NCBI GenBank assembly: GCA_013416395.1
Contig: JACCEP010000003.1
Coordinates: forward strand, 310,001 to 374,000
Reading direction: 5' to 3'
DNA: 64,000 bases
Origin: Alcaligenaceae bacterium
GTDB taxonomy: Bacteria > Pseudomonadota > Gammaproteobacteria > Burkholderiales > Burkholderiaceae_B
The position numbers were made by a program, and so were the translations under genes. Numbering within the stretch: the first letter of the stretch is position 1; every line of letters begins with the position of its first letter. The notes under the pieces were generated by a model, which ran no database searches, was not told where the DNA came from, and was given only the letters and a program-made list of their open reading frames with translations. This document shows, one piece after another, positions 52,882 to 63,531 of this stretch.

Positions 52882-54517
52882 CGCGCTCTATACGCCTCGC
52901 GGCAAGCATGGACGCGCGCCCAATCCATTGCAAATCGGCGGATGGGTGCCAATGCGACAGCATCGCGAAGACGACGCGGTCGATTTCGTGATCGTCGGCA
53001 CTGGCGCTGGAGGCGGAACCCTGGCGTGCAAACTCGCCGAGTCCGGGTTTTCGGTGGTCGCCATGGATGCCGGTGCGTGGTGGCGCCCGCTCGAAGAGTT
53101 TGCGTCCGATGAAACCCACCAGAGCAAACTTTATTGGAATGACGAGCGTATTTGCGATGGCGCCAATCCACTGCAGCTTGGTGGCAACAATTGTGGCAAA
53201 GCCGTCGGTGGTTCAACCGTTCACTTCGCGATGGTTTCACTACGTTTCCGCCCCGAGTGGTTCAAGGCGAGAACAACGCTGGGTTACGGCGTCGACTGGC
53301 CCCTTAACTGGCAAGAAATGTGGGGTTACTACACGGAAGTCGAACAGGCACTGAAGATCGCAGGCCCTATCACCTACCCGTGGGGACCGCACCGGCCGCG
53401 TTATCCATATCGCGCGCATGAAATTAACGCCGCAGGCTGGGTGCTTGCACGAAGTTGCGAGGCAATGGGCATCCCCTGGACGGAGACGCCGCTGGCCACT
53501 GTGTCAGCGCCGCGCGGACACTCGCCTCCCTGTGCGTATCGAGGTTTCTGTGTAACCGGCTGCTCAACCAATGCCAAACAGAGCGCATTGATCACCTGGA
53601 TTCCACGTGCGGTAAAAGCAGGTGCCGAGATCCGAGATCTGGCGATGGTCGGACGCATAGAAACCAACGCAGCGGGGCTTGCGACCGGGGTCCACTATCA
53701 CCGCGAGGGGCAATGGCATTTCCAGCGTGCGCGCAACGTGGTTGTGGCTGGGTACGCAATCGAGACGCCACGGCTGCTTTTAAATTCGGCCAACGCCCGT
53801 TACCCGGATGGCCTGGCCAATAGCTCAGGACTGGTCGGTAAATACCTGATGACGCAGACTAATCATGGTGCATTCGGCGTGTTAGAAGACGAGATCCGCT
53901 GGTATAAGGGGCCGCCTTCTCTGACCCTCACCGAACACTGGAATTACACCGATACAGGCAAGGATTTCTTCGGCGGCTACGCATACATGTCGCAGGGCCC
54001 GTTGCCGCAGGCGTGGGCCGCTACACAAGCCAGCAACCGCGGACTCTGGGGGGCCGAGCTGTTGCACGAAATGGAGCAATACAACCATCAGGCAGGATTC
54101 AAAATTGTGGGCGAAACGCTGCCGCAAGAATGCAACCGCGTAACACTCGCCGACGAAAAAGATCAGTACGACTTGCCGATTGCGCGCGTGACCTATTCGC
54201 TCTGTGATAACGACAAAGCCCTGGTCAGGCATGCCGTGGGCTTCATGTCACAGAGCCTGGAAGCAATCAACGCCCGTGACATCTGGGCGGAAGGCGACGA
54301 CACATGTCATTTGTACGGTACTGCACGGATGGGCGACGATTCCTGCAGTAGTGTGGTTAATGCAGACTGTCGAAGCTGGGACATCCGGAATCTGTGGGTT
54401 TGTGATGGCTCCGTGTTTCCTACGGTCGGCGGGGTCAACCCATCGCTGACCATCCAGGCTATCGCTTGTCGCACTGGAGATCGGATTCGCCTACTGGCGG
54501 CACGGGGCGAGCTGTAA
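52871..54517 (+). CDS. GMC oxidoreductase, gluconate/sugar dehydrogenase large-subunit type
   Basis: 548 residues. FAD-binding motif DFVIVGTGAGGGTLACKLAE (about 37-56). GGNNCGKAVGGSTVHFAMVSLR (about 101-122) is the signature region. CAYRGFCVTGCSTNAKQS contains four cysteines (about 218-235), as in the GMC dehydrogenases that work with a subunit 3. Active-site HLYGTARMGDD and CDGSVFPTVGGVNPSLTIQA near the end. Predicted to oxidise a sugar or polyol and pass electrons to a cytochrome or quinone. Partner genes for a heme c subunit are not seen. Confidence 0.86.
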   Translation: MYDDALYTPRGKHGRAPNPLQIGGWVPMRQHREDDAVDFVIVGTGAGGGTLACKLAESGFSVVAMDAGAWWRPLEEFASDETHQSKLYWNDERICDGANPLQLGGNNCGKAVGGSTVHFAMVSLRFRPEWFKARTTLGYGVDWPLNWQEMWGYYTEVEQALKIAGPITYPWGPHRPRYPYRAHEINAAGWVLARSCEAMGIPWTETPLATVSAPRGHSPPCAYRGFCVTGCSTNAKQSALITWIPRAVKAGAEIRDLAMVGRIETNAAGLATGVHYHREGQWHFQRARNVVVAGYAIETPRLLLNSANARYPDGLANSSGLVGKYLMTQTNHGAFGVLEDEIRWYKGPPSLTLTEHWNYTDTGKDFFGGYAYMSQGPLPQAWAATQASNRGLWGAELLHEMEQYNHQAGFKIVGETLPQECNRVTLADEKDQYDLPIARVTYSLCDNDKALVRHAVGFMSQSLEAINARDIWAEGDDTCHLYGTARMGDDSCSSVVNADCRSWDIRNLWVCDGSVFPTVGGVNPSLTIQAIACRTGDRIRLLAARGEL

Positions 54518-54569
54518 ATAAAAAGCCGGATCGCACTTGACGGGCAGACGTAAACATGGAGTCACTCAA

Positions 54570-55637
54570 ATGAGTTTATTAAAGACACGCTCGAACACAC
54601 AAAAAGGCGATTTTGACGACAAGATCGTCGTCATCACCGGCGCATCGGCCGGTGTGGGTCGCGCCACCGCATTGGCGTTCTCTAAAGCCGGGGCACGCGT
54701 CGCGTTGATCGCGCGCGGCGAGGAAGGCCTTCAATCTGCCAAACGCGACATTGAGCTGGCAGGTGGCCAGGCACTCACGCTTGTCGCCGACGTATCCGAT
54801 GCTGTTGCGGTGGAAGCCGCTGCCGACACAATCGAAAAAGAACTCGGCCCCATCGACATTTGGGTCAACAATGCGATGGTCACGGTCTTTGCGCCGGTCA
54901 GCGAGCTGGAACCAGATGAATTCAAACGCGTCACCGAGGTCACGTACCTGGGCGGCGTGTACGGCACGATGGCGGCGCTCAAACGCATGCGTACACGCAA
55001 CCGTGGCGTGATCGTGCAGGTCAGCTCTGCACTGGCCTACCGCAGCATCCCGCTGCAGTCGGCCTATTGTGGAGCCAAACACGCATTGGTCGGGTTCATC
55101 GACTCATTACGCAGCGAACTGATCCACGAGAACAGTCGCATTCACATCACCAGCGTACAAATGCCAGCACTGAACACGCCCCAGTTTGGCTGGGCGCGCA
55201 ACAAGATGCCAAACCGCGCGCAGCCGGTACCACCAATATTTCAGCCAGAAGTCGCAGCAAACGCGATTCTGTTCGCTGCGAGCCACCGTCGTCGTAACGT
55301 GCCGGTCGGTTCGCCGACGTGGATGTCCGAATGGGGCCAAAAATTTGTACCGGGCATGCTTGATCATTACCTTGCGCGCGTCGCCTGGAGCGGGCAACAG
55401 ACAAATGAATCAGAAGATCCAGGGCGCGCCGACAACCTGTTCGCGCCTGTCGCGGGCGATCCCGGAACACGCGGGACATTCGGCACGCGTTCGAGTCCAA
55501 AGAGCCCCGCACTATGGGTCGAAGAAAATCGTGAGTGGGTTGTCGGCACTGCGGTAGTTGTCGGCGTGCTGGCGGCTCTTGGTTGGTATGGCACGCGTTC
55601 GCAATCAGCTTCTGCACACGGCCGCAGACGGCACTGA
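54570..55637 (+). CDS. Short-chain dehydrogenase/reductase with C-terminal membrane segment
   Basis: 355 residues. Rossmann motif VVITGASAGVGRATALAFSK (about 20-39), NNAM (about 98-101), catalytic Ser in VSSALAYRS (about 146) and YCGAKHALVG (Tyr near 160, Lys near 164). An extension beyond the usual 250 residues ends in a single hydrophobic segment, EWVVGTAVVVGVLAALGWYG (about 322-341), anchoring it to the membrane. Substrate unknown. The start is taken as the Met after a GGAG box; a longer frame from 54537 is less likely. Confidence 0.86.
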   Translation: MSLLKTRSNTQKGDFDDKIVVITGASAGVGRATALAFSKAGARVALIARGEEGLQSAKRDIELAGGQALTLVADVSDAVAVEAAADTIEKELGPIDIWVNNAMVTVFAPVSELEPDEFKRVTEVTYLGGVYGTMAALKRMRTRNRGVIVQVSSALAYRSIPLQSAYCGAKHALVGFIDSLRSELIHENSRIHITSVQMPALNTPQFGWARNKMPNRAQPVPPIFQPEVAANAILFAASHRRRNVPVGSPTWMSEWGQKFVPGMLDHYLARVAWSGQQTNESEDPGRADNLFAPVAGDPGTRGTFGTRSSPKSPALWVEENREWVVGTAVVVGVLAALGWYGTRSQSASAHGRRRH

Positions 55638-55666
55638 GAAGGGCTACCCTAACCAGGACACACATT

Positions 55667-57115
55667 ATGACCACCAGCTTTAGTTGCGACTGTTCCAAAG
55701 ATCCTGAAAACTTGCCTCACTTTTGGGAGCATTGCGTGGGCAGCGGTCATGCCACATTGGCCCTGCGGGCTGATTGGCAGGCGCAACTTAAGCAGTGCCA
55801 CGACGAGCTTGGCTTTCGGCACGTACGCTTTCATGGCATGCTTGACGATGACATGGGCACACTGGTGGATGAGGACGACCAACCGCTCTACTCCTTCCAC
55901 AACATCGACCAGATTTACGACTTTTTGCGCTCTATCGAAATGCGGCCATTGGTAGAGTTAAGTTTCATGCCCAGCACGCTGTCATCAGGCGATCAAATCA
56001 CCTTCCATTACAAGGCCAACGTCACCCCGCCCGCTGACTATGCAAAATGGGGAGCTTTCATTTCTAAACTAGCCAGCCACTGGGTTGATCGCTATGGCGT
56101 TAAAGAGGTTTCACTCTGGCCAATCGAAGTGTGGAACGAACCCAACCTGAGCAGCTTCTGGACCGGCAGCCAGCAAGATTATTTTCGGCTCTTCGAAACA
56201 ACGTGGAAGGCGCTAAAGCATGTACACCCCGAGCTAACGGTGGGTGGCCCGGCGACCGCACAAAATGCCTGGATCGCCGAGTTTATCGACTATTGCGAGA
56301 AGGCAGGTGTGCCACCTGACTTCATCAGCACACACACCTACCCCACCGACGCCCGCGGCAGCCCCGGCGACGATACTGAACAAGCACTTTCCAAGAGCAA
56401 GATCGGCCTTCTGCGCGAGCGCGCGAAGGCGGCGAGAAAGCAGGCAGGGAAGCGGCCACTGTATTACACCGAATGGAGCACGTCGTCCAACCCTCGTGAT
56501 GAACTGCATGACGATGCTTACGCTGCCGCTTACATCACGCAAGCCATGCTCAACATGGGCGATCTGGTTGATGCCTACAGCTATTGGACTTTTTCAGACA
56601 TCTTCGAAGAAAATTACTTCCCGTCCAAACCCTTCCAGGGGGGCTTCGGGTTGATGAGCATTCATGGCATCCCCAAACCGGCCTACAGGGCCTTTGAGAT
56701 TCTGCATGGTCTGGGGCAAGAAAAACTGCCCGTGCAAGGCAGCCACGAGACGGTGCAGGCGTGGGTGGTGCGTGACCAAACCGCCATCAAGGTGGTGATT
56801 GTCAATTTGGCGCTTCCACTACATGCAATCAACGCTGAACAGATCAATGTGGCGTTCTTCGGGCTACCGTCAATTGCAAGCACGCAGCTGCGGCGCATTG
56901 ACATGAACCATGCCAATGCCAAGACAGAGTGGAAAATGCAGGGCGAACCCGCCTACCCAAGCCCAGACGAGGTACAGGCAATGATTGCAGCATCACGGCT
57001 GCAAGACGAGGACATAGCGCTGAAGATAGACGACAAAACCGCCACACTCGAGCTCACCGTGCAGCCCCAATCTGTCACGGTTATTGAGCTGCGTACTGCC
57101 AACCAGAACCACTAA
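55667..57115 (+). CDS. Glycoside hydrolase family 39 protein
   Basis: 482 residues. A TIM barrel with the acid/base Glu in IEVWNEPNL (about 153-161) and the nucleophile in YTEWSTSS (about 268-275) is the GH39 (beta-xylosidase/iduronidase-like) arrangement. ISTHTYPTD and GGFGLMSIHGIPKPAYRAFE are also characteristic. C-terminal beta domain from about 360. No signal peptide is visible, so it should act in the cytoplasm. The start at 55667 is chosen because of its family-like beginning; it follows the SDR gene by 29 bases. Confidence 0.88.
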   Translation: MTTSFSCDCSKDPENLPHFWEHCVGSGHATLALRADWQAQLKQCHDELGFRHVRFHGMLDDDMGTLVDEDDQPLYSFHNIDQIYDFLRSIEMRPLVELSFMPSTLSSGDQITFHYKANVTPPADYAKWGAFISKLASHWVDRYGVKEVSLWPIEVWNEPNLSSFWTGSQQDYFRLFETTWKALKHVHPELTVGGPATAQNAWIAEFIDYCEKAGVPPDFISTHTYPTDARGSPGDDTEQALSKSKIGLLRERAKAARKQAGKRPLYYTEWSTSSNPRDELHDDAYAAAYITQAMLNMGDLVDAYSYWTFSDIFEENYFPSKPFQGGFGLMSIHGIPKPAYRAFEILHGLGQEKLPVQGSHETVQAWVVRDQTAIKVVIVNLALPLHAINAEQINVAFFGLPSIASTQLRRIDMNHANAKTEWKMQGEPAYPSPDEVQAMIAASRLQDEDIALKIDDKTATLELTVQPQSVTVIELRTANQNH

Positions 57116-57170
57116 TGTATTAATTGCCGCAGCTTTTCGGGGCGACGGATGACCTAAGAGAGGATGCATC

Positions 57171-58244
57171 GTGAGCATGACGAGCAACCAACAAGATCAT
57201 ACACAACAGCGTCATCCGCGCTGGCCTAAGCGCTTGCCAGACACAAGGCGCCATCAGGCTATGACACTGGTTCGCTGGCTTGCTCTATGCATTGCTTTAC
57301 AGCTACTTGCCGCGTGTGCCGCTACAGATACCCACATTAGCTTTCTTGATCCGCAAGGCCCAATTGCCGACGCCCAGCGTTGGCATTTTTATTGGGTACT
57401 GGGCGTTATGGCGGTACTGGTAGCCGGGCCAATTTTCCTTGTACTGCCTTTTTTTGCGTGGCGTTACCGCTACGGCAATAAGTCGGCCCGATACACGCCA
57501 AAATGGGATTTTTCGCGGTCATTGGAGCTTTTTTCCTGGGGCGGCCCTATCGTTATCGTAGTGGTGCTGGCCTTTTTTGTATGGCCCGATACGCATAAAC
57601 TGGATCCCTACAAGCCCTTGGCGTCAGACCAGCCGGCACTGCGCGTGCAGGTGATCGGCTATGACTGGAAGTGGTTGTTTATTTACCCCGATCAGGGCAT
57701 TGCCACCATAGGCATGATGGCCATGCCTATAGGTCGCCCCGTGTCAATAGATCTGACCTCTGCCACGGTGATGCAGTCATTTTTTATTCCGGCACTGGGC
57801 AGCCAGATCTACGCCATGGGGGGCATGGTTACGCAACTTAATCTGCAAGCTTCCAAGCCTGGGCGCTCTCTGGGAGAGAACACCATGTACAACGGCAACG
57901 GCTTCCATCAGCAGAAATTCAACGCCGTTGCAATGACGCCCGCTCAATTCAATGACTGGGTGGCCAATGTACGCACCAACGGCATTTCTCTGGACGCGCA
58001 CGCGTTAAACGCCATCTCGCAACGCAGCACACGCGCCCAGTTGATTGCCGCCCTGCCAAGTGCCAAACACGCAGACGGCAATGTGTATTTTTCTGGTGTG
58101 AGCACCACCTTATTTTCTACCGTCGTTCACGATGTCATGGCCGGCACACCTGTTGAACTGGCTCGTGCTGAAACACCACCCATAATGATTTGTACGGCCG
58201 CAACGTCAACAATGCCCCCTGCTGTCACGGAGGAAAAGCCATGA
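57171..58244 (+). CDS. cyoA: Cytochrome o ubiquinol oxidase subunit II
   Basis: 357 residues. GTG start with AGAGGA seven bases upstream; an ATG three codons later is an alternative. The N-terminus is longer and more basic than usual, then a lipoprotein signal LLAACAA with Cys near residue 45. Two transmembrane helices (about 75-100, 118-135) precede the cupredoxin domain. CuA ligands are absent (FIPALGSQIYAMGGMVTQLN has no Cys-x3-Cys), which marks the quinol oxidase type rather than cytochrome c oxidase. First gene of cyoABCD. Confidence 0.95.
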   Translation: MSMTSNQQDHTQQRHPRWPKRLPDTRRHQAMTLVRWLALCIALQLLAACAATDTHISFLDPQGPIADAQRWHFYWVLGVMAVLVAGPIFLVLPFFAWRYRYGNKSARYTPKWDFSRSLELFSWGGPIVIVVVLAFFVWPDTHKLDPYKPLASDQPALRVQVIGYDWKWLFIYPDQGIATIGMMAMPIGRPVSIDLTSATVMQSFFIPALGSQIYAMGGMVTQLNLQASKPGRSLGENTMYNGNGFHQQKFNAVAMTPAQFNDWVANVRTNGISLDAHALNAISQRSTRAQLIAALPSAKHADGNVYFSGVSTTLFSTVVHDVMAGTPVELARAETPPIMICTAATSTMPPAVTEEKP

Positions 58245-60358
58245 GTGTTGCCGCCATTTTCCAGCACCCGCTTGGGCGTCTGCAGCTTTCGTCTTTACCG
58301 TTCTACCAGATGCTGCAGGACCCCACTCAGGCAAATTTAATCAACGGCAGCATTGGCGGGTTCGCCGCAAGCCTCGTCGTAATTGGTGCCATCGCCCTGA
58401 TCGCACTCATTACCTACTATGGCAAATGGCGCGTGCTGTGGACACAATGGCTGACCAGCCTTGATCACAAGAAAATAGGCATTATGTACGTGGTGTTGGC
58501 CCTGGTCATGCTGGCGCGGGCGCTGATCGAAGCAGTGCTGATGCGTGCTCAGCAGGCCTGGGGCCTGGGCGGTGGTTTTCTGTCGCCCGACCATTTTGCG
58601 CAATTGTTCAGTACCCACGGCACCATCATGATTTTCTTCGTGGCCATGCCGTTTCTTACCGGCCTCATCAATTATGTGATGCCGCTGCAGATTGGAGCAC
58701 GCGACGTATCGTTTCCGGTACTCAACTCAATCAGCCTGTGGTTGACTGTCGCTGGCGCGGCGCTGGTTATGGTGTCGCTGGTATTGGGGCAGTTTTCCAC
58801 AGGCGGTTGGTTCGGCTACCCACCCTATACAGAAACCGCCTTCAGCCCCGGGGTTGGGCCCGATTACTGGATCTGGGCGCTAACCGTTGCCGGGCTGGGC
58901 TCAACTCTTACAGGCATCAATTTTGCGGTAACCATTTACAAAGAGCGCGCACCGGGTATGACCTTGCTGCGGATGCCGCTGTTTACCTGGACTGCGCTGT
59001 GTACGGCCATATTAATGATCTTTGCCCTGCCGCCGCTCACGGTGGCCATGGGGCAACTGGCACTGGATCGCTACCTGGATTTCCATTTTTTCACCAATGG
59101 ACTGGGTGGCAACCAGATGAACTTTGCCAACCTTTTCTGGTTGTTTGGTCACCCTGAAGTTTACATTTTGATCTTGCCCGCCTTCGGCGTTTATTCTGAA
59201 GTTATCTCCACCTACTCGGGCAAGGCGCTATTTGGCTACCGCTCGCTGGTCATGGCCACCATGGCCATTGCCATTTTGTCTTTTACTGTATGGCTGCACC
59301 ATTTTTTTACCATGGGCCAAAATGCCAATATTAATGCGGTGTTCGGCATTGCCTCCATGCTCATCGGCATACCCACAGGGGTAAAAATCTACGACTGGCT
59401 ATGGACCATGTTTCGTGGCCGCGTGCGCTACGCAACGCCCATGGTGTATGCGCTGGGTTTCATCGTGTTGTTCGTACTGGGCGGCATGACCGGCATTCTG
59501 CTGGCCAACCCCACCATCGATTATCAGGTTCACAACACCGTCTTTCTGGTGGCGCATTTTCATAATGTTGCGGTGCCTGGCGTACTGTTCGGCATGTTGG
59601 CCGGGTACCACTTTTGGTTTCCCAAGGCATTTGGCTTCAGGCTTAACGAACGCTGGGGCATTTTCTCGGCGCTGTGCTGGACATTCGGCTTTATGCTGGC
59701 GTTCTTCCCGCTCTATGCATTGGGCATTATGGGGCTTCCGCGCCGCTCGGTAGCCTACACCCAAGCCGCGTATGCACCGCTGGAAATGGTCGCCTTCATC
59801 GGCGCACTGGTGCTCAGCATGGCATTGCTGGCACTGTTAATCCAGCTTTGGGTATCGATCAGAGATCGTGAGCAAAACCGCGTTCCGGTGGGTGACCCGT
59901 GGGGCGGGCGCAGCCTGGAATGGGCGGTTTCAGCGCCACCACCCGAATACAATTTTGCCGTTATTCCTGTTGTAAACGATCGCGACGCGTTTACGGCCGC
60001 CAAAGAATTTGACCTGGGCTACCAGGAACCAAACCAGTACGTAGACATCACCTTGCCGCGCAACGCCGCCATGGGCCCGGTGCTTGGTGCGCTTGGCTTT
60101 GCCCTGGCGTTTGCTCTGGTCTGGCATATCTGGTGGCTGGTTGTTCTGTCTGCATTGGGGGCAATAGCCACCCTGATTGTGCGCGGCTTTGCGCGCCACA
60201 CCACCAAAACGATTTCTGCCGATGAAGTCAGGCAAGAACAGCGTCAGTGGCTGGCCACGGTACACAACACAACGGCCATTACGCGGGCCGATGAACGTGC
60301 ACCCACCAATCGTGGCCTGGCCGAGGTTGAACTGGAAACAGCAGGGGCAACGTCATGA
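58241..60358 (+). CDS. cyoB: Cytochrome o ubiquinol oxidase subunit I
   Basis: 705 residues with 14-15 transmembrane helices. Low-spin heme His in LFSTHGTIMIFF, HPEVYILILPAFG with the His-Tyr pair (about 300-312), VWLHHFFTMG (CuB His pair), and HFHNVAVPGV (about 450; two His). QIGARDVSFP is the ubiquinol-site block. It reduces O2 to water and pumps protons. The start at 58241 overlaps the cyoA stop by four bases. Followed by cyoC. Confidence 0.96.
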   Translation: MSVAAIFQHPLGRLQLSSLPFYQMLQDPTQANLINGSIGGFAASLVVIGAIALIALITYYGKWRVLWTQWLTSLDHKKIGIMYVVLALVMLARALIEAVLMRAQQAWGLGGGFLSPDHFAQLFSTHGTIMIFFVAMPFLTGLINYVMPLQIGARDVSFPVLNSISLWLTVAGAALVMVSLVLGQFSTGGWFGYPPYTETAFSPGVGPDYWIWALTVAGLGSTLTGINFAVTIYKERAPGMTLLRMPLFTWTALCTAILMIFALPPLTVAMGQLALDRYLDFHFFTNGLGGNQMNFANLFWLFGHPEVYILILPAFGVYSEVISTYSGKALFGYRSLVMATMAIAILSFTVWLHHFFTMGQNANINAVFGIASMLIGIPTGVKIYDWLWTMFRGRVRYATPMVYALGFIVLFVLGGMTGILLANPTIDYQVHNTVFLVAHFHNVAVPGVLFGMLAGYHFWFPKAFGFRLNERWGIFSALCWTFGFMLAFFPLYALGIMGLPRRSVAYTQAAYAPLEMVAFIGALVLSMALLALLIQLWVSIRDREQNRVPVGDPWGGRSLEWAVSAPPPEYNFAVIPVVNDRDAFTAAKEFDLGYQEPNQYVDITLPRNAAMGPVLGALGFALAFALVWHIWWLVVLSALGAIATLIVRGFARHTTKTISADEVRQEQRQWLATVHNTTAITRADERAPTNRGLAEVELETAGATS

Positions 60359-60978
60359 GCTATGAAGTCTTCAAGTACCCGGGGCTAAACCTGGGAGAGA
60401 CACACCCCGAAGCGCACAACGCCGCAGAAACCATGCTATTTGGTTTTTGGGTATTTCTAATGAGTGATGCTGTTCTGTTCGGCATCGTGTTTTCCACCTA
60501 CGTGACATCCGTGCATGCGACCGCCGGAGGGCCTGGCCCGCACGAACTGTACGACATCGACAGCATTTTCATCGAAACCCTGCTGCTGCTGGCCAGTAGC
60601 TTTACGTTTGGCATGGCTTCGCTCGCCATGAAATACAAACATAGCCTGCCTACACTGATCGGGTGGCTGGTGCTAACGCTGTTGCTGGGTGCAGCGTTTC
60701 TAGGTTTTGAGGTAAACGATTTTATGACGATGGCTGCCAAAGGCGGCATTCCACAGCGCAGCGGCTTTCTGTCTGCCTTCTTTGATCTGGTACCGCTGCA
60801 TGGCTTGCACGTGGCCGCCGGAAGTATCTGGATGCTGTGCATCTTTGGCCAGATCGCACGTTACGGCCTGGACACGCCCGCCAAACTGGGTATCTTGCGG
60901 CTGGCGTTATTTTGGCACTTTCTGGATATTGTCTGGATTGCAATCTTTACGGTGGTGTATCTGGGAGGGCTGGCATGA
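60355..60978 (+). CDS. cyoC: Cytochrome o ubiquinol oxidase subunit III
   Basis: 207 residues with five transmembrane helices. FWVFLMSDAVLFGIVFSTYV (about 31-50), LLLASSFTFGMASLAMKYK and PLHGLHVAAGSIWMLCIFGQ are family-typical. It is part of the terminal oxidase. Overlaps cyoB by four bases and cyoD by four bases. Confidence 0.95.
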   Translation: MSYEVFKYPGLNLGETHPEAHNAAETMLFGFWVFLMSDAVLFGIVFSTYVTSVHATAGGPGPHELYDIDSIFIETLLLLASSFTFGMASLAMKYKHSLPTLIGWLVLTLLLGAAFLGFEVNDFMTMAAKGGIPQRSGFLSAFFDLVPLHGLHVAAGSIWMLCIFGQIARYGLDTPAKLGILRLALFWHFLDIVWIAIFTVVYLGGLA

Positions 60979-61310
60979 GCGAAGCGACACACACTGACAA
61001 AACTAAAGCGGAGCGGCGCGAGTTGCTCTCGTATGTATGGGGCGTAGGCCTGGCGCTGCTGCTGACGCTGGTGCCATTTGCCCTGGTGCACTGGGGCATG
61101 ATGGCCAAGTCAGCGCTTTACATAACGATTGGGGTCTTGGCGCTGGCCCAGATGGTTGTGCACTTTCGCTTCTTTTTGCACATTGGGTTTACGCACAAAC
61201 GCGAAGACCTGCAACTAATACTGTTTTCCGCACTGCTGCTGTTTATTATGGTGGCCGGTACCATCTGGATCATGGCTAGTCTTGCTGTGCGCATGGCGAT
61301 GCCTGCTTAG
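60975..61310 (+). CDS. cyoD: Cytochrome o ubiquinol oxidase subunit IV
   Basis: 111 residues with three transmembrane helices and the charged N-terminus typical of CyoD (EATHTDKTKAERRELLSYVW). HFRFFLHIGFTHKREDLQLI (about 62-81) is the typical block. It assists assembly. No cyoE (heme O synthase) follows; heme O would need another gene. Convergent with tkt. Confidence 0.93.
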   Translation: MSEATHTDKTKAERRELLSYVWGVGLALLLTLVPFALVHWGMMAKSALYITIGVLALAQMVVHFRFFLHIGFTHKREDLQLILFSALLLFIMVAGTIWIMASLAVRMAMPA

Positions 61311-61409
61311 CGTACGGGCAGGCGCCAAGTTAGCGCCGACCGTTTCAAATCCAGAGAAGGCAATATCCATCTGCCTGGGCGAGGCCTTACCACGTATTGT
61401 CAACCAGAA

Positions 61410-63497
61410 TTAATGGCCGAGTGTTTCGTCGTCGTGCCTTTTCTCTTGGCCACGTTTTAACAAGGCCCTGGCACGTGCGCAAACATTGTCCACGGTAAAC
61501 CCATAGTTTTCCAGCAATACGGCGGCTGGCGCAGAGGCACCAAAGCCTTCTACAGAAAGCACATCACCGCCATCGCCCACGTAGCGGTGCCAGCCCTGCC
61601 CGATCCCCAGTTCCACCGCCAGTCGCGCAGGCACAGAGGGCGGCAGCACGGCATCTCGTGCTGCGTGCGGCAGCACATCGAACAGCTCCCAACTCGGCAT
61701 AGATACACAGCGCACCGCAATGCCCTCGCCTTGCAGTTTTTCAGCGGCTCGCAGAATCAGGCTCACCTCTGAGCCCGACGCAATCAGGATTAAAACGGGT
61801 TTGCCGTCTGGTGCGTCAGTCAGAATATAAGCCCCCTTGCATAGCCCGTTCGCGTCTGTGTAACGCTGTCGATCCAGTGTGGGCAGATCTTGCCGGGTCA
61901 ACACCAGTGCCACGGGGCGCGCGCGCGATTCCACTGCTACGCGCCAGGCCACGGCGGTCTCATTTGCATCGCAGGGGCGGATAACAGTGAGGTTGGGTAT
62001 GGCGCGCAAACTGGCGAGCTGTTCTACCGGCTGGTGCGTCGGGCCGTCTTCGCCAAGCGCGATGCTGTCATGGGTGAACACATACACCACATGCAAATGC
62101 ATCAAGGCGGCAAGACGGATGGCCGGGCGCATGTAGTCGGAAAAAATCAGAAACGTCGACGCATACGGAATAAAGCCACCGTGTGCGGACAAGCCGTTGG
62201 CAATGGCGCCCATGGCGTGTTCGCGTACGCCAAAATGAATATTGCGGCCCTGAAAGCCCCAGCCCCCGCCATCTGAGCCTTGCTCATCTTCGTCTTTCGA
62301 TGGGGGTGGGTTGAAGTCGCCCAGCCCCTTTAACGCCGTCTTCGTAGAAGGGTCAAGATCCGCCGACCCCCCTGACAGCGCCGGCAGGCGCGGCGCGATG
62401 TCATTCATAACCTGACCGCTGGCAACCCGCGTGGCCATGCCTTTGGCATCAGCGACAAATGACGTAAGGTCTTCATCCCAGCCGCCGGGCAAGTCACTAC
62501 GCAAACGGCGCTCCAGTTCGCGCGCGCGCTCAGGACAGGAACCGGCATAGGCTTTCATACGCCCACTCCATGCCTCCTGCTGCTCGGCGCCGCGGTCTAA
62601 CGCAGTACGCAAATGCGCGAGCGCGTCTTTGGGCAGAAAAAAGTCAGGCTCGGTAGGCCAACCGAGGTTCTGTTTAGTCTTGCGTACATTATCAACACCA
62701 AGTGGTGAACCATGTGCTTTAAAACTGTCTTGCTCAGGCGAGCCGTAGCCAAGATGAGTGCGCACCAGAATGAGCGACGGTCGCGTCGTTTCTGCGCAAG
62801 CAGCCTGCAACGCAGCATCGATTGCAGCCAGGTCATTGCCATCATCTACTTTAACCGTATGCCAGCCGTACGCCTCAAAGCGCGCCGCACGATCTTCGGA
62901 AAACGTAATGTCAGTTCCCGCAGACAACGTAACGTAGTTATCGTCATACAGACAAGTCAGCTTGCCTAGGCGCAGATGCCCAGCCAGCGACGCGGCCTCG
63001 GCGGCCACGCCTTCCATCAAATCGCCATCGCTGACAATGGCCCAGGTTCTGTGATTGACGGGTAGATGCCCCTCGACGTTGTAACGCGCCGCCAGTTGCG
63101 CCTCGGCCATGGCCATACCCACGGCATTGGCCATGCCCTGACCCAGCGGGCCCGTCGTAACCTCGACACCTGGCGTATGGCCACGCTCAGGATGCCCCGG
63201 TGCCTTGCTGCCCCACTGCCGAAAATGCCTGATGTCGTCCAGCGAAAGTTCGTAGCCAGTCGTGAACAACAGGCTATACAGCAAGGCAGAGCCGTGGCCC
63301 GCCGACAGCACGAAACGATCACGGTCAGACCAGTGGGGGTTGCGCGGGTTGTGCTTAAGGTAACGCGTCCACAGCACATAGGCCATGGGTGCAGCACCCA
63401 AGGGCAGCCCTGGATGGCCGCTATTTGCCTTTTGCACCATGTCCACAGACAGAAAACGCAGTGTATTGATGCACTGCTCATCGAGTTGATCTGTCAT
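61410..63497 (-). CDS. tkt: Transketolase
   Basis: 695 residues, full length. N-terminal [17 protein letters not shown] (about 27-43), ThDP-binding [20 protein letters not shown] (about 154-173) with NN-like DDN, the PYR-domain [20 protein letters not shown] (about 423-442), [20 protein letters not shown] and the catalytic His of [15 protein letters not shown]. Works in the pentose phosphate and Calvin-type rearrangements. It stands 34 bases downstream of the phosphoglucomutase gene on the same strand, a coupled central-carbon group. Confidence 0.96.
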   Translation of the reverse strand: MTDQLDEQCINTLRFLSVDMVQKANSGHPGLPLGAAPMAYVLWTRYLKHNPRNPHWSDRDRFVLSAGHGSALLYSLLFTTGYELSLDDIRHFRQWGSKAPGHPERGHTPGVEVTTGPLGQGMANAVGMAMAEAQLAARYNVEGHLPVNHRTWAIVSDGDLMEGVAAEAASLAGHLRLGKLTCLYDDNYVTLSAGTDITFSEDRAARFEAYGWHTVKVDDGNDLAAIDAALQAACAETTRPSLILVRTHLGYGSPEQDSFKAHGSPLGVDNVRKTKQNLGWPTEPDFFLPKDALAHLRTALDRGAEQQEAWSGRMKAYAGSCPERARELERRLRSDLPGGWDEDLTSFVADAKGMATRVASGQVMNDIAPRLPALSGGSADLDPSTKTALKGLGDFNPPPSKDEDEQGSDGGGWGFQGRNIHFGVREHAMGAIANGLSAHGGFIPYASTFLIFSDYMRPAIRLAALMHLHVVYVFTHDSIALGEDGPTHQPVEQLASLRAIPNLTVIRPCDANETAVAWRVAVESRARPVALVLTRQDLPTLDRQRYTDANGLCKGAYILTDAPDGKPVLILIASGSEVSLILRAAEKLQGEGIAVRCVSMPSWELFDVLPHAARDAVLPPSVPARLAVELGIGQGWHRYVGDGGDVLSVEGFGASAPAAVLLENYGFTVDNVCARARALLKRGQEKRHDDETLGH

Positions 63498-63531
63498 GAT
63501 CCGTCCTTGAAGTCAGAGCGCCTTCATTGCA

